Positions 11,426 to 25,700 of a stretch of 64,000 nt of DNA are shown in pieces. The stretch is from NCBI GenBank assembly GCA_024036415.1, contig JAMWET010006982.1:186001-250000 (forward strand), given 5' to 3'. Under the pieces are notes generated by a model. The model worked only from the letters and a program-made list of their open reading frames with translations, had not been told where the DNA came from and did no database searches. Each line of letters begins with the position of its first letter. Positions within the stretch are counted from its first letter, which is position 1. A program made the translations under genes and the position numbers. The DNA is from Prochilodus magdalenae. Lineage: Eukaryota; Chordata; Actinopteri; Characiformes; Prochilodontidae.

Positions 11426-14400
11426 GTAAGTTCACTTCTTTTATGGGGAAGAGAAGGAGGGAGGAAGAGGAGAAGGCGGGAAGTCTGTCGCGCCATTACG
11501 CGAGCCAAGCGAGTGTCCGCGCTGTGAGGAGAGGAGAACTCGCCCTGTTCACTCTCTTCACCTCAGACATTTTGAGCTGTGTGAGGGAGCGATGCGGGTT
11601 GCTGGTGCTCCTGTGTGTGGTGTGGTGTGGTGTGGTGTGGTGCGGTGCGGTGCGGTGCGGTGTGGCGTGCTCACCGGGCTGTAGTTCATTTCGTTGTTGC
11701 TGGAAAACATGGCATCGAATTCTGTAATACTTGTCAAATCTTCAGAAGCTGTTCTGACTCTTCTACTGAAGGGCTGCATCGATACTCTCAGGCTCAGTAC
11801 AGCACTGGATACTGAAGATTCGATTCTATTGTTATCTGAACAAAACTGTACAGCACGATATACGACTCTGAAGAATCGATTCGATTTTCTGTAAACAACA
11901 CTATGGCACGATGTTCGACTCTGAGCATTTGATTCTATTTTTCTCTGAACAAAATTGTTCGGTATGATATTTAACTTTGAATATGCGATTCTATTTTTCT
12001 CCTTAAAAAAGCTTCTATGAACAAAACTGTTAGGTGCGATATTCGACTCTGAAGATTCAATTCTATTTTCCTCTGAACAAAACTGTTGGGTACGATATTT
12101 AACTTTGAATATTCGATTCTATTTTTCTCCTTTAAAAAGCTTCAATATGATAGCTCTGACTCTGAATATTAAATTAAAATTTTCTCTAAAAAACTGTTTA
12201 AATTTATTTTAATGCATTTTAATTAAATACTAGGTTTAAATGTTTTGCAGATTATGGCATTCTGTTTTTATTTACATTTTGCACATTTGCATGTTGTTAA
12301 TTTTAGAAAACTTGTATATGTTTATTGAAATGTGTTATTGTCTCTCATTATGTTATCTCTACTTTGGAATCTTTTGTACATCCCAACTTTTAGGAAACAC
12401 TGATGTATGTAGAGCCATAAACAACACATCAATCTGAAGAACCATTTAAGCATGAATTGGTTCTATTTAGAACTCATAGTTCTAAGTAGACCCTTTCCCC
12501 TTACTGAGGAACCATCTTTTGATGATGAACCCCCTTAAAGAACCAAGTGTAGATTAGACTGAAGCCTTACCGGCTTGAACGTGTCTCTGAACTAGTACAG
12601 ACTGCAGGCCTGCACATGTGCTTACCAGGAAAAAAAGGTTTTGAGCTTAGGCCTCTCGTGGTTGATGTGGCTCAGCGGTAACACCACTACCCTGCCAGAG
12701 AGCTAGCACCTCATGTGGGTGGCGGGGTTTGATTCCCAGTCTGGGTGACTAATGCTGTGCTATACCAATAAGAGTCCTTGGGCAAGACTCCTAAAACTAC
12801 ACTGGCCTACCAGTAATATGAATAACCTTGCTCTGGATAAGAGCGTCAGCCCTGTAAATGTACTCTGGTCCTGTTCAGTGTACACCAGCTTCATGTTGTA
12901 TTTGCTTTAACTTTAAATATTCTAATTAACCAAGATCCAGCATAACCCATCCCCAACATGCCGCTTAGCTGTGGCAGGCTTGCTCCAAACGCCTTCAGAC
13001 TAAGAAGTATTCTAGAAGGGCTCGAAGTGTTGTGGCCCATTTTCTCCTGTTGGTAAACTGTGCAGTTATCTTCATTCAGAGCATAAAGGTTTTACTCATA
13101 CTCCTATGTAAAGCACTTTGAGATATTATTATTATTAGTTATTTGAGAAATTGTATTATTGTTGTTGTACTGCATCCTCCAGAGCTTTGCTGAGGATGTT
13201 TAGCTTGTGATAAATTAAATTATGAGGACAGCAGGTTTATTTTCTTTATTGCGTTTATAAAACTTTAATAAAAAGCAAGTAACTAGCATGAATATGAAAC
13301 ACAAGTACTAAGCTGTTCCTTGCAGTGGGACCAGACCTCTGTCTCATGAAGCATGTTAGATATTCAGCTTCACATAACATAGCAAATAAGGCTTAACTGG
13401 CTTTATGCAGCTGGTTAACAGTTCTCTCTAAAAGGCCAGAGTGGGACTTCAAGACCGGTAATTACATGAGGCAGACCAGCCCTACACAGTCAGACATACC
13501 TCAGCCACTTTTTCCCCGCGTGGTATCGGCTCTCCTCACCTTTTTTGGCTTTCCGTTGGAGATATCTAGTAGTTGATACTGTTTTAGGTATCACCTCTAT
13601 CAAGCTTCCAATTGAACTACCAGGTTAGCGAACCTGCTTGCACCACCTTTTAGCAGGCGGAGTTGTCTTGTCATCTGAGCTCTGATGTAGTGTTTGCCAA
13701 ACACTCCTGTTTTTTTCTGCAGTCATTTGTCTTGCTGCCTTCAGCCTCTGCTGAACAAAGTTTGCCTCCTTCACATCACAGCAGTTTAATAAAAGTGTCG
13801 TATGATGACCAGCTACTGTGGCTACACTGGACATGCAGGTAGAGTCGAGTCAAGCCGTACCACAGGGTGGAAAATTCACAACTTTCATCTTTCATGCAAA
13901 ACAACTTTTTATTTCTAAACTCTGCACATTGCTTACTTATTACTTACATTCTACACTGAGATAAAGGAGACAGAGAACTAGTGATAACATAAAAACTGGC
14001 GAAGGCTTTTATCTTGATTGGTAAAATAAGGAATGTTTCATAATGGCATTTTTTCAGTATGCTACAGATTACTAGTAAGTTAGTTATGGTCGCCATTTCT
14101 CTCTGCCGCCGTGCTTGGATACATCCTCACACTCCTTCTGTAGCTCTATCATTCTTGTCTTCTCCGCGTCACCTCAGCTTTTAGCAGTTCTATCCATCTT
14201 CACATTATTCAGGTATGAAGACTGTAATGCAGTTGGTAGGCTTACCAGATTCACACCATTGCACTGAATTTGAAAGCCAATCTCGCGAGGCTGGTGTTGG
14301 CTTCTTTTTCTGTGGTGTTAGTTCCATTCCACCGTTAATAGAGCAGCAGTTACACGCTAGTGCCCGTAAAGGCATCTGAATGTAGGTAGTACATAATTTA

Positions 14401-16727
14401 AGGCTAACTTCGGTTTTATCTGATCTCTAGTCACTTGACCATTACAATCAGCTAACCGAGGCTACACCACTTGAGCTAAGTGCTGCTGGTTTAACCCCTA
14501 AATAACTTCAGATATACACTTAGATGTAACAGTAATAGTTCATATTAGTGTTTGTTTTTGTGGATGATTGTATCTGGATGACTTTAGCGGCTCACTGGGA
14601 ATTCTCCTGACTCCCTTGATTACCGACTCTGGCTCAGTTTCTCTGTTAATCCTGATCTAGGTACTGAAGCAATGAGCAGTCTTCATTAAAGCGTGATGTT
14701 TATGGCAAACAGCCCATCACAGGAAACCTGAGGAGGGGAAACCCAAACTTAACCAGCAAGTCTGAAAAATCATATGTTTTAAATGTTCTGTATTGAAATG
14801 ATTACACCTTTACTTGCAGATGGTCATAAATAATGCTGGCTTTGTCATTTCATGTGTGGCATGTTATGATTTTGCCATTACAATTGACACACGTATCCTG
14901 TATTTGTAGTTTCCCTGTAGTGGTCAGAAATAATGCTGGTGGTGATAGCCTATCTGGAGTGGTAGTAGTTCCAGTGATAAAGCAGGCAGTGTCTTTGTGT
15001 ATTTGAATGTGATTTGCATTACCTACTCTGTGCCACTCCGGCCTCATCAGGTCAGTCAGTGGCGAGCATGTTTCTGCTTGGATGGTTTTTTCAGTATGAG
15101 ATTTTTTTAAAGTGTCTGATTGCATTTACTGGGGTTCAGAGCCCAACCTGGGTGTGTTATACTTTCTTTCAGAGGAGAGACACCAGATGTTAACCTCGTG
15201 TAGGCTCATGTAACCTTTTAAAAAATTAACTTCTCTCACATTGTGTTGGCAGCCCTGTAGTTGGTTCATCGCTTAAGCAAATAACATAACCTTGAGGCTC
15301 ATAAGTTCAAGTTGTCAGTGTTCCTTGTTTGACAGACTGAAAGATGGATGCTGGTAGAAATGTCTACTTTGATTGCAAGGCTTACATTGATGACATGTAA
15401 ATCCTTTAAAGAACTCCATTTTGTTACATTTATTAATCAATTTATGAAGAAGCATTGGTTTGGCCATATTGATTTGTCTTAAATCGTGGGTTGCCTTAAT
15501 GGCAAGTGTACGTTATTGCTGTTAATATACACAGTGGCTTATCAGCAAGTGGCTCTTGGTGGCTTTACATATTTTAGCCACACACTGTAATGCAAATATA
15601 GAAAAGATGTTTTACACACATGTACTGTATGCATTTTTAATGTAGTGTATTATTAGTGTCAGTTTTTTGATGAATAATGAAAACATTTTTTGATCAAAAA
15701 TGTGCTCTGTATTTATTATGCTTAAGTTTACATTTTAAGTTGAGCCCTAACAATGAAAAACAGTATATGTGATATTTTCTTATAAGCATGATTTGACATA
15801 TTGATCCCCTTTACTTAAAGTAAGGCTCTATGAAAGAGCAACAAAGCATTGTTTTATTTTTAAAGTAAAAGAGTGTACAACATAAAATAGGAAAGAAAAT
15901 AACTGATCATTTAAGAAAAGGTGGAATTGCTGATGTATGGCTTTTCAATAATTAGAGCAGTGAACATTATAAAGGGACTATATTATGAGAAATGAAAGCT
16001 GTGGTTTATAACTACAGTGTGGCTGTCACATCACAGCAAGAAGGCCCGGTTTGATTCCCGGTCAGGGCTTCCGTGGTCCTGTCTTTGTGGAGTTTGAATG
16101 TTCTGCCTGGGTGTGCGTGTCAGCTTTCCTCTAGATGCTCAGATTTCCTCCCACTGTCCAAAGACATGCGGTCAGGTGAACTGGAGATGTTAAATTCCCA
16201 CTAAGTGTGATTATCCATGTCTGTGTATCTGCCCTGCGAAGGACTATTAGCCTGTCCAGGGTGTTTTCTTGCCGTCTTGTCTTCTACCCAATGAATGCTG
16301 GGACTGGATTCCGCAGCCTCAACATCCCAAAAGGATAAATGGTTTAGGAGATAAATGAATTAATGAGTGAGTGAATGAATGAATGAATAAATGAACGAAT
16401 GAATGAATAAGTTATAAATACGTTTTTACAAGCATGTCGAAATGAGTACTTAAAGAGAACTCAGTCAAAACTTGGTGAAGGATTTGTCTGCAGATGTATG
16501 TAATGTAATGAATGACCCACCACTTTTATCATATCTTCATCTGTATGATGTTGATCTTGTTGACATTGTCTTGAATGTCAGAGCTTGTGTGTGTGACGTT
16601 CATAAGCAAAGACTCAAGACAACTCATGTGATCTGACACTTTGACTTTTAAAAGATCATTTCAGTCTTTACAAGGACACTCTCAACAGCACACTGACTCC
16701 CAACAAACAAACAAACAAACAAACAAA

Positions 16728-16775
<48 letters not shown>

Positions 16776-19700
16776 CACACAAACACACACACACACACAC
16801 ACACCATATTAGCCCGTTGTTTCTCCTGGTTTAGTAATGATTCTTACTGCAGTTTTAACCAAGAAATGATACATGGTGCAGCTTTAATGTAATGCATCAT
16901 AGTTGAACATGTTCAAGGTACGTCTATCATCTCATACGATGTGAGGAAGCACGGTTGATATATTGAGTTGTTATGGTCCAGACCTTGATGCCCTCAAGTC
17001 TCAGCCGAATAACTGAATACAGTCCTGAATACTGAAGTATTTGCTGAGAAATGAAACTACTTTTGTACGTGAAGATGATGTAAAATTTTTAGCTGCTTTC
17101 AGCTACTTATTATGTTTGATGTGCACATTAAGGTATATGTGATTACAAAGGAATTTCGACAAGGTTTAGAAATATCTGAATAATTAATAAAATAATAAAG
17201 ATGTAAACAAATCACTGAGAGTGGTTTGGTGTGATATGGTCCAAAATGGTGCAGCACAGAGAAACATGTTTACAGTGGTGGTGATGAGAACCAGAGGTCA
17301 CAACATTGCTGACAAAAACATCGTCCTTTTATTTACTAGCCATAACCACCAGTGAATCATCATCTTTATATCCTCTCTATCATCTGAGTTTCGGTTGTGT
17401 GTGATGTTGATGATGGAAAATAGTTAGAAAATAGATAGAAAATCTGTTTTGTAGCCTAAAAGCATATGTTAAAAACACCATAAAGCTATCTGTCAGACAT
17501 CAGACAGTGTATTCAGAACCATTTCATGTTTGAGCATTCAGTGATGCCACATTAAACTTTTCAGACATCTGCTTCCCATCACTTCCACTGTGAATAATTC
17601 TGACTCTGTAAATTACTCTACAACGATGCATTTCACATCAGACTACTCCAAATGACATTTAACCAGACATTTTGGTGGAAAATGGTGGAATTATCCTTTA
17701 ACAAAGTGTCACAGAGCTGATAGACTTGTTTGTCAAATTTGTCAGGTGTCGGCCCATCCCTGTAATCCTCATCACTTCTGTGCCTTTTTCTGAGGTTTGG
17801 ACATTTCTAGGTGTCCAGTTTAGTAACTGAAGTAATAGCAGCTTCTGTTGGAATGGAATTATATCACTATACTAGTCTGATAGGCAATATGTGGTGGCTT
17901 CACCACTCGGCACACTTTGCTGTCCCACACAGCCTCTCAGCTTCTTAGCATCTTCACTCCTCATCACAATCAGCAAGCAAGTAAGCAAATTAATGTGATT
18001 GCGTCTCCATCTTCTTCTGTGCCTCACGGTCTCTGATTGGTTGCGTCAGGACACCAGGACCCATCCTGCTGAGTAGGTGCTTGGTGATGTGCAGAGGAAG
18101 GCTCATGAGATTTGCATAGGATGATGATGCTTAGAGCCGCCGACTCCTGCTGTCACTCAAACCATTTCATCTTATCCTCTGCTGAAGGACTGAATGTACC
18201 AGACACAGAAACTGGAGCGTTATAGAGACAGTTTGTTCTTCTTGGACGTCTCTGTTCTACATTCAAATAAAATCAGCCATGTGTGATAAGCCAATTAATC
18301 AATAGACTATAATAGACCAGACTATACAGTTACACAGTATGTCTTTTGTAGCAGTGCTTGAGTGACTGTGATGTAGGAGTGGGCGACATGATTATATGAT
18401 ACTGCTATCAGGATCGGTTACATCACACGCTTTTTTCAGTACTTGAAGAGCACTGGACAACTGCTTGTATCACGTAGCTGCACCCATTTGTGCGGATTAC
18501 CTTTACTGACCCTAAGGGGTGACAGTTAATTAAGTTGCCAGAAACTCATTTACCAACAGTTAAAAAAAAAGTAAGTAGGACAGTGCTATTCCCACAGGTC
18601 AACATGACTTTACCCAACATCCTACATTAACACACCTACCTGACATACACCGATGAACCAAAACATTCTGACCACCCACAGATGAAGTCAATAACATTGA
18701 TTATCTCATAACAAAAGCACATGTTGAGGTTTATGATGTATTAGATGTAAGCAAACAGTTGTGTTGGATGCAGGAAGAAAGGGCAGGTGTGAAGACCTGA
18801 GTAACTTTGACAAGGGCCAAATCATTATGACCGGACGAGTAGTTCTGCGTGGTAAGATCCTACAGACAGGGATCCTACAGAAAGAATGTTGGACACCCCA
18901 TGTTCATCAAATCGCAAACAGCAACAAGGGCACCAACAGAAGGGCCACTGTGCCACAAGGCACATCATTCCTTAATCGATTGTTATGGATTGTAAGCAAC
19001 TTGCAGTGCTTCTGACCCTGCAGCACATGGGACTGTGTAGCTGCAGACCGGTTGACATCCCCAAAGTTGACAGCACCTACAATGGGCATGCAAGCGTCAG
19101 AACTTGAAGCAATGGAAAAAGATCACCTCTGCCAGTGAGTCCTGTTTTCCATTCACCATGTACTTGGGTTAGAGATGAATCCAGGATACACTGTGGGGAG
19201 AAGACAAGCCAGTGGAGAAGTGCGATGCTCTGGGCAGTGTTCTGCTGGGATAGACATTCATGTGGATGCAGATTTGACACCTTACTTAAAATCATGGCAG
19301 GCCAGGTACACACCCTCTTGGCAATGGTATTCTCCAGTGGCATAATGTACCCTGCCACTCTGCTCACATGTTCAAGAAAGATTTGAAGAATATAACAAGT
19401 CAGATCTGTGGCAGCCTTACCCTGCAACCTGCTGGATGTAAAGGATCTGCTGCTAGCATCTTGGTGCCAGATAAAAAAGGGTTTCTTCAAAGGTATTATT
19501 GAGCTCATGCATGAGCAGACCAGAGCTGATTTGGCAGCACAGCCAACAATATGGTAGGCAGGAGGTCGTAATCTCAGTGTTGGTGAGATTGTTCTACTAT
19601 AGAAAAGCTGGGCTGGTTAATTACGTTTTCAGATATCATGCCTTTACAAAAAGTTGCCTCTGTGGCAAGGTGTACATTTAGGACATCCTAACACAACAAA

Positions 19701-22700
19701 ATCAGATTTCAGACTACAAAACAACAGGGAAAGTACATGACATTAAAAATGTCTCAGCTCAAATTCATCAGGCAAGCCATATTGTTTCAAATGACCTCAG
19801 GCTCCAGAGAAGAGGGCAAAGTGCAAACGTGACTTCGAAATCTCAGACAGTAAAGTTCGTATGACGTTTGTAATTCTGTTCTTTCTTACTAGATTCCAAA
19901 TTTGACTGATTGAAATGATTACAAATTAAAGGTGACACTAAACTACATGGATAGCTTTTACTGAACTGCGCTTCATTATATGACAACGACTAAGACTCAG
20001 GTCATACGGCATCAGTGTGTTTTTCTCCTGCATCTGTTTCAGTATAAGGGACCATGGGAAAATTACACGACAAAATGGATGAGCAAATGACAAAAAACAC
20101 CATCATCCAGGTCGAGTTATCCTTTCACCATGGTTGTTTTCCACAGCCCTACCTTACAACCAGGTTCAACATGAAATATCTGAATAAGTAAACGGCTAAC
20201 CGGTGATCATACACGCAGTATTGCACTGGTCCTAATTCAAGGTAAAGCAAGCGTGACAGTGTTTGTTAGGAACTACATGTGGATCTGGATGCCTCTCTCT
20301 TTCTCTCTGTTATTTTTTCTCCCTTCTCTTTCTCTCCCATTGCTCTCTCTGTCAGTCCTCCACTCTATCACCCAACAAAAACACTGGCGCACACACATCC
20401 CTCTGTGTACCAGACTGCTTGCCTCTGGTCATTCTCGCAGTCGCAGACCAACTCCTAGTATGTCCTCTCACACGTCTTTACAACATTGTTATTGTAATCA
20501 TATCTTGCTGCTCTTTATTTTGTGCAGTAATAAACTGGATCACATAGCTACAACTAAATGAGCAGGCTAATTGTTGAGCTGTATGAAACATCACAAGCCA
20601 AGTGCCTAATGAATTCCCTTTATGTCAAGGCCAGGGGCAAGGAATATGATTTACAAAAGCATAATTTAAACTGTTGAATTTGTTGATGAATATGGTTGGT
20701 TTGTTTGTCTGTTTGTTTGTAAGCACTGTGTATGCAGGCTTTATCAACATTTCTGATGGTACAATGTGGTAAACATCCAAAATTTAATGTCAGTGAAAAA
20801 GGCCTACTTGGATAAAAAAAAAATCTCTATTTCCGTGTTTAAACCGTCCTGGCATTGGAGTGTTCCAAGCCTATTAGTAACACGTTTACCAAAGCAGCCA
20901 AATGAGAAAAGAAAATGCCATAGCTCTCCATAAACAAACAAAACTGTACAACAATTGATTTTGGCTTTCATTCAAGATTTATATGTACAGGAATATTTGC
21001 TGCTGTCAGAACAGGACCTTGTATCTCCAGATTATACACAAGAAAGAAAAAACGTCCTTTGCTGTTAATGTTGGTAAATAGGACCGGACTGTTCTGTTTC
21101 CCTGGTCTTTTGGGGCTTTTTAAGTCCACTTATCATGAAATGTACACACAGTCGAAGGCAACGGTTCCTTTCAATTTTTCTAAAAACTAAAAAACGACAA
21201 GGTTTTGTTCCATCAGCAGCGATTTGTAAACATCTGACAGCTTTTTCAGCGGCTTCCTTGTTCTGCTTAAGTGCTTTTGTATGAGCTGAATAATAATAAT
21301 GCTAATGCATTCTCGAGTGAGGTTACTTTTTCTGATAAGCCAGTGCTGTGGACGCGTTATTGCACAGTAAGCTAAAAATCTGTTGCATTTGTATGCGTTT
21401 ACAGTAGAAGGAGCGCCTGTGGGTGATTTCAGATCTGAAGCAGAAGTGGAGCTTGATTTTCTCCTCTCTGTCAAAGATGAAAGATTTAAGTACTGTGTAT
21501 TTAATGTTGACAGGTTTTGTGGTCTACCAGGTCTTGCGTGAATGTTGGGAATCCTATTTTCTCTACATCTTTTAATAATGTTTTTGAACAGCAGTTTTGG
21601 AAGAAAATCTCCAAGAAATGAATCATTTGTACTTAATGCCATTGTTTTGACTGAAAATGAAATAAATGAGGGGTGGTCTCTAAACCATCTCACGCCCCAG
21701 TATAAGAACAACTGGCGTAAACACTGGTGCTTGTTGGGCCACTGGATTAGTTCTGTTTTACGCACCCATGTGGATTTAGGACATCTGGCATTTACTGCAA
21801 TTATCACAAAGTTTAAATTTTCTGTACGTAAAGCTTTAAATATAAATTATAATGTTTGACAAACAAAGAAGGGGGAATTTCAAATAGACTTTGCCCCATT
21901 AGCTAAGCATATTACCGGAGTAGCTGCAGCACCACCTAGTGCCCCTCAGCATCGTCACTGTGTCGTACCCTTCTCCCTATAATACGTTTTTTGTCGTTCT
22001 TTGTAATTGACCGGGTGTGGTGTTCACCACGTTTACAGTGCAGATGGGTGTTAAAATGTTCAATAATATTTGAATGACCTGCAACAAGTTTTGGTTGCTG
22101 CCAGAAGTCAGTACCTAGGAGGATCACAGGGTTGGGGATTGGCGTTAGAATTAGGGCTGGAAATAACATTTTTCATCATGTGTAGGATCTTGCGGCATGT
22201 GTTTGCTGTTGTGAGACATCTCTGCAGTTGGGTTGGTGTGTTATTTTAGAGGGAGAGTGCCGGTCGAGGAGATTTGTTTTGCCGTTTGCGAAGGGGAATT
22301 TTTCCCTGTTGTCTGTAAATGTTTTTCATCACCATGGTTGCAATCCATTTTTGTTCTCGTTCCTGATGTCTCTCTCTTCCCCTCGTAGATCTCCTCATTA
22401 CTCATTCTGCCCTTTCTCTCTCTCCCTCTCTCGCTGTCTCTCTCTCTCTCTCGCTGTGTGTCCTCCACTTTGTTTGTTTTCTCTCTGTTTATCTTTCTCC
22501 GTCTCTTCCTCTTGTTATATATATTGCTATGTCTCTTTGAACATGAAGGCTTCTGAAAGCTCTCATTTGTGTCTCTGCCATACCATTTCTGACTCCACCA
22601 AATACCCTGCTTCCCCACCTTCATACCTGCTCCTGTCTGAGTGGACAGCCATTGAGGACTGGATTGGAAAAACAGAAGAGGAGAGACTCTAATGGGACAT

Positions 22701-25700
22701 TGCCAACCTCGGCATGAGCTTAATAAAGCTCTTTTGTGTTCCTACCTCATCATCGCTCACTAACGTGGAGTCATGAGGAGGAAGCTTTTATTGCTTACAT
22801 TCGTGTCAATGCAAAAGCTCAACTGCTGAGCAATGGAGACATTTTAACTGGACTGTTCGAGCAGAACAGAGGGTAAAATAGCACTGACTACAGAGTTTTT
22901 TCTATTATTATTCCTTTTTATTAAAATTATTGGAAGCCACAATTAACACTTGTACAAAAAGCTTAGATCATAGTAATTGTCTTTCACTTGTAACTCAGTG
23001 AAACAAACAAAGATATTTTATTGTTATTTGAATTTGGGAATAGTCTCGTTTTTGTGAAAAGAAAAACCACCCTTCAGATTTTTGTCAGACCTTTGCCATG
23101 GTTTGGCATTGAAATGGAAAAAGAAAATCTTAAAGACTCTGAGCTGTTAATAGAATCTTTGAAATTTGAACAAGAAATTCAAAATTTCTTAGTATTTGAT
23201 AATGTCCTTTTACTTTAATGACAGCAGACACTTGAGCTGGACTCCACAAGTTTGTGCAAATGCCTCTGATAAATAGATCAGCCTCTCCTAGGAGTTTCCT
23301 TGGAATCTGAACACAATATTTAACAGAAGGCACAAGGCTAAAAACACCTTAGCTTAGCTTTTTGTGCAAAGCACGCAACATGGAGACGTTTGCATATTTC
23401 CAAGTTTAAATGCCAGTTTTTTTATGTGGTCTCAGACTTTTGGACTCCATTGTATGTATATTGTTGTTGTCTGTGAAAAACATGATTTTTATTTTCATAT
23501 ATCATTGTAACATGACAGCTGTCCTTTATATTGTGTGAACATTTCTTGATGATTGGAACAGAATTTCTCCAGAATTACCTGCAATAAAATTTCTTACCGT
23601 AGTTACCATTAGATATGTAACAAATACATTTTCCAAAAAATCATGAGGTCCAACACAATAAGGTGGTATCTAAAATACGATTTTAATTTTTTTATGTTTT
23701 ATTAGAGCATTCATCATACTGGTGAAAGTGTAATGCTTTATGATAATAAGCTAACCATGAGGTAAAACATTAGCCCTGAGCTGATATAAACTTGCATGTG
23801 CTTTTATTTCCTGCTCTTGATTTTGAGGTAAACAGGAAAAACGGAGGAGGGAGTGTCTCCACTCAATACCTGCAATCCAATACATTGTGTTGTTGAATTT
23901 CTAATAACTAAACATGCCATCAAATATTAAGTTATGTATTATTTTATGAATATAACAAAGCGTTAGTACGTACTTTCTTTTTCGGAGAGGATACGCACAT
24001 GAGATGTTTAAGTGGCTGTTCCACATCAAACTCTGAACATGATGCAAGCAGAGTACCACAGCGTTAATTCTTACTGTCCAACTATGAATCAGTGACCCAT
24101 GGGAAAAGCCATTTCCATCAGAGCAGCCTCTTTCTAAAATGACATTCAGTGACTCCTTCCCCAGTTTCTTTCTACTGGCACACGAGGCCATGCTCCCCAT
24201 TCCATTTAATGAGAGTAAGTGATGATCACATGGTCTCACTCTCCAGTAGTGTCCTGTTTCGATCCCTTCTTTACCTATATCAGTCATTTTCAGAGCTCTT
24301 TAAAGCAGCCAGATGGGAACTGAGGCACATGGCCTGATCAATGGAGAACTGTACTATAACTACCGTGTCTAAGTGTGTAATTTGTTTTGTTGGCTCAAAC
24401 GTTGCCAGTCCAGCTACACATTTAGTGTCGGATGGTTTTATTGTCTTTAGTTTTGCTCTAGAGCTACAGGGATCATATAGATTATATCAGTGTTTCAGTG
24501 TTTTTGAAGGGAGAGTGTTTCCATACTACAGACTGATTTTTACAGCTAGTAAATACCAGGGATGCACATTTCAATTAAGTTCTGTATTTGAGTATCCATG
24601 AACAGATATCTGGTTAAAATCAGGGAGGAAAAACAGCTTTGCATGAGAAAGTAGGGCTGTGGGTTTATTGTTTTAGTTAGCAGTGGTGGTGTTGCACAAT
24701 AATCAAAGCACAACATTAAGAAATACACTTGATAGCATGCCTTATTATTATAAAATAGCCCGAATCAGAAACATTGATAGGTTTTTGTATTGGATGAATA
24801 ACAGAGACTGTCTCTTTGGAAGATTTTGTAATCAAGCATAACTAACCAGGGTTCCATTAGTTGCTGTTGAGGACGTCTTGTTTTTAACACAGGGTCTTTC
24901 CTCTGCAGTGGACAATCCGCCAGCATGCTATTTGTCACAGTAATCATTCATTCTGGACCTAACATCAGTTAGAGCAGCTAGCCTTGTTACTAATACAGCT
25001 GTATCTCTGCTTTCTCAGTCACATCTTAATTAACATGTCCTTGATAACACTAAACACTACAGTCTGTTTATTAAGGCCACAGAAGATTTGCATTTACCTA
25101 TTCGGGCTTAAAGAAAAACTAATGGACAGTAGTTCTCAACCCTGATCATGGAGGACAGCTGCTTGCACATGTTAGTGTTTTCCTGCTCCCAGCACACCCG
25201 ATCCTACAAATCCACTTATTATCCGCTCCTCCTGAATTAAAGTGGGGGTTGTTTTTGGCAGAAAAGTACAAAAATATACAGGACTCCAGGACCAGGGTTA
25301 GGAACATTGGTATAGGAAGTTTATTGCTTATGTCTGCAAACATCCAGGTGGGCGTGAGCTTACACTGGTTAAACCAATCGATAAAACTACAAAGATAAAA
25401 CACTATCAAATTTTTGTTTGTAGGAATACTGTGGTTTCTATAAGGACCCAGAAATTCTATAATCAAAGTCAACTGGGACAAGAGTACTAGAGCAAGCCCA
25501 TCATAGTCCAGTTTATCTCTACCACACACTGCTGTATCACACTGCAATATTAATGGTCAGATCCGTGCTGGACTTTGGATCTGAATTTAGTACATCTTTA
25601 CATTTTGAAAACTAACTATTCAATAGATAACGTAGATAATATTGATTATTATTGGTTTAGCTAAAACAATGAGAACAAACTGCATAAAACCTGAACATCA

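Noticed and set aside
12669..12745. tRNA gene
   Set aside because: A and B boxes are present but the arms do not pair and a SINE tail follows; it is a SINE head. The same applies to the copy near 16040.
13625..13834. 69-codon minus-strand frame in the 13.5-kb MITE
   Set aside because: No transposase motif; the element looks non-autonomous.
16641..16892. Open frame with long Thr-His repeat
   Set aside because: It is the CA microsatellite read in frame.
22228..22692. 154-codon plus-strand and 127-codon minus-strand frames
   Set aside because: Low-complexity CT-rich DNA with no start context, splice pattern or family similarity.
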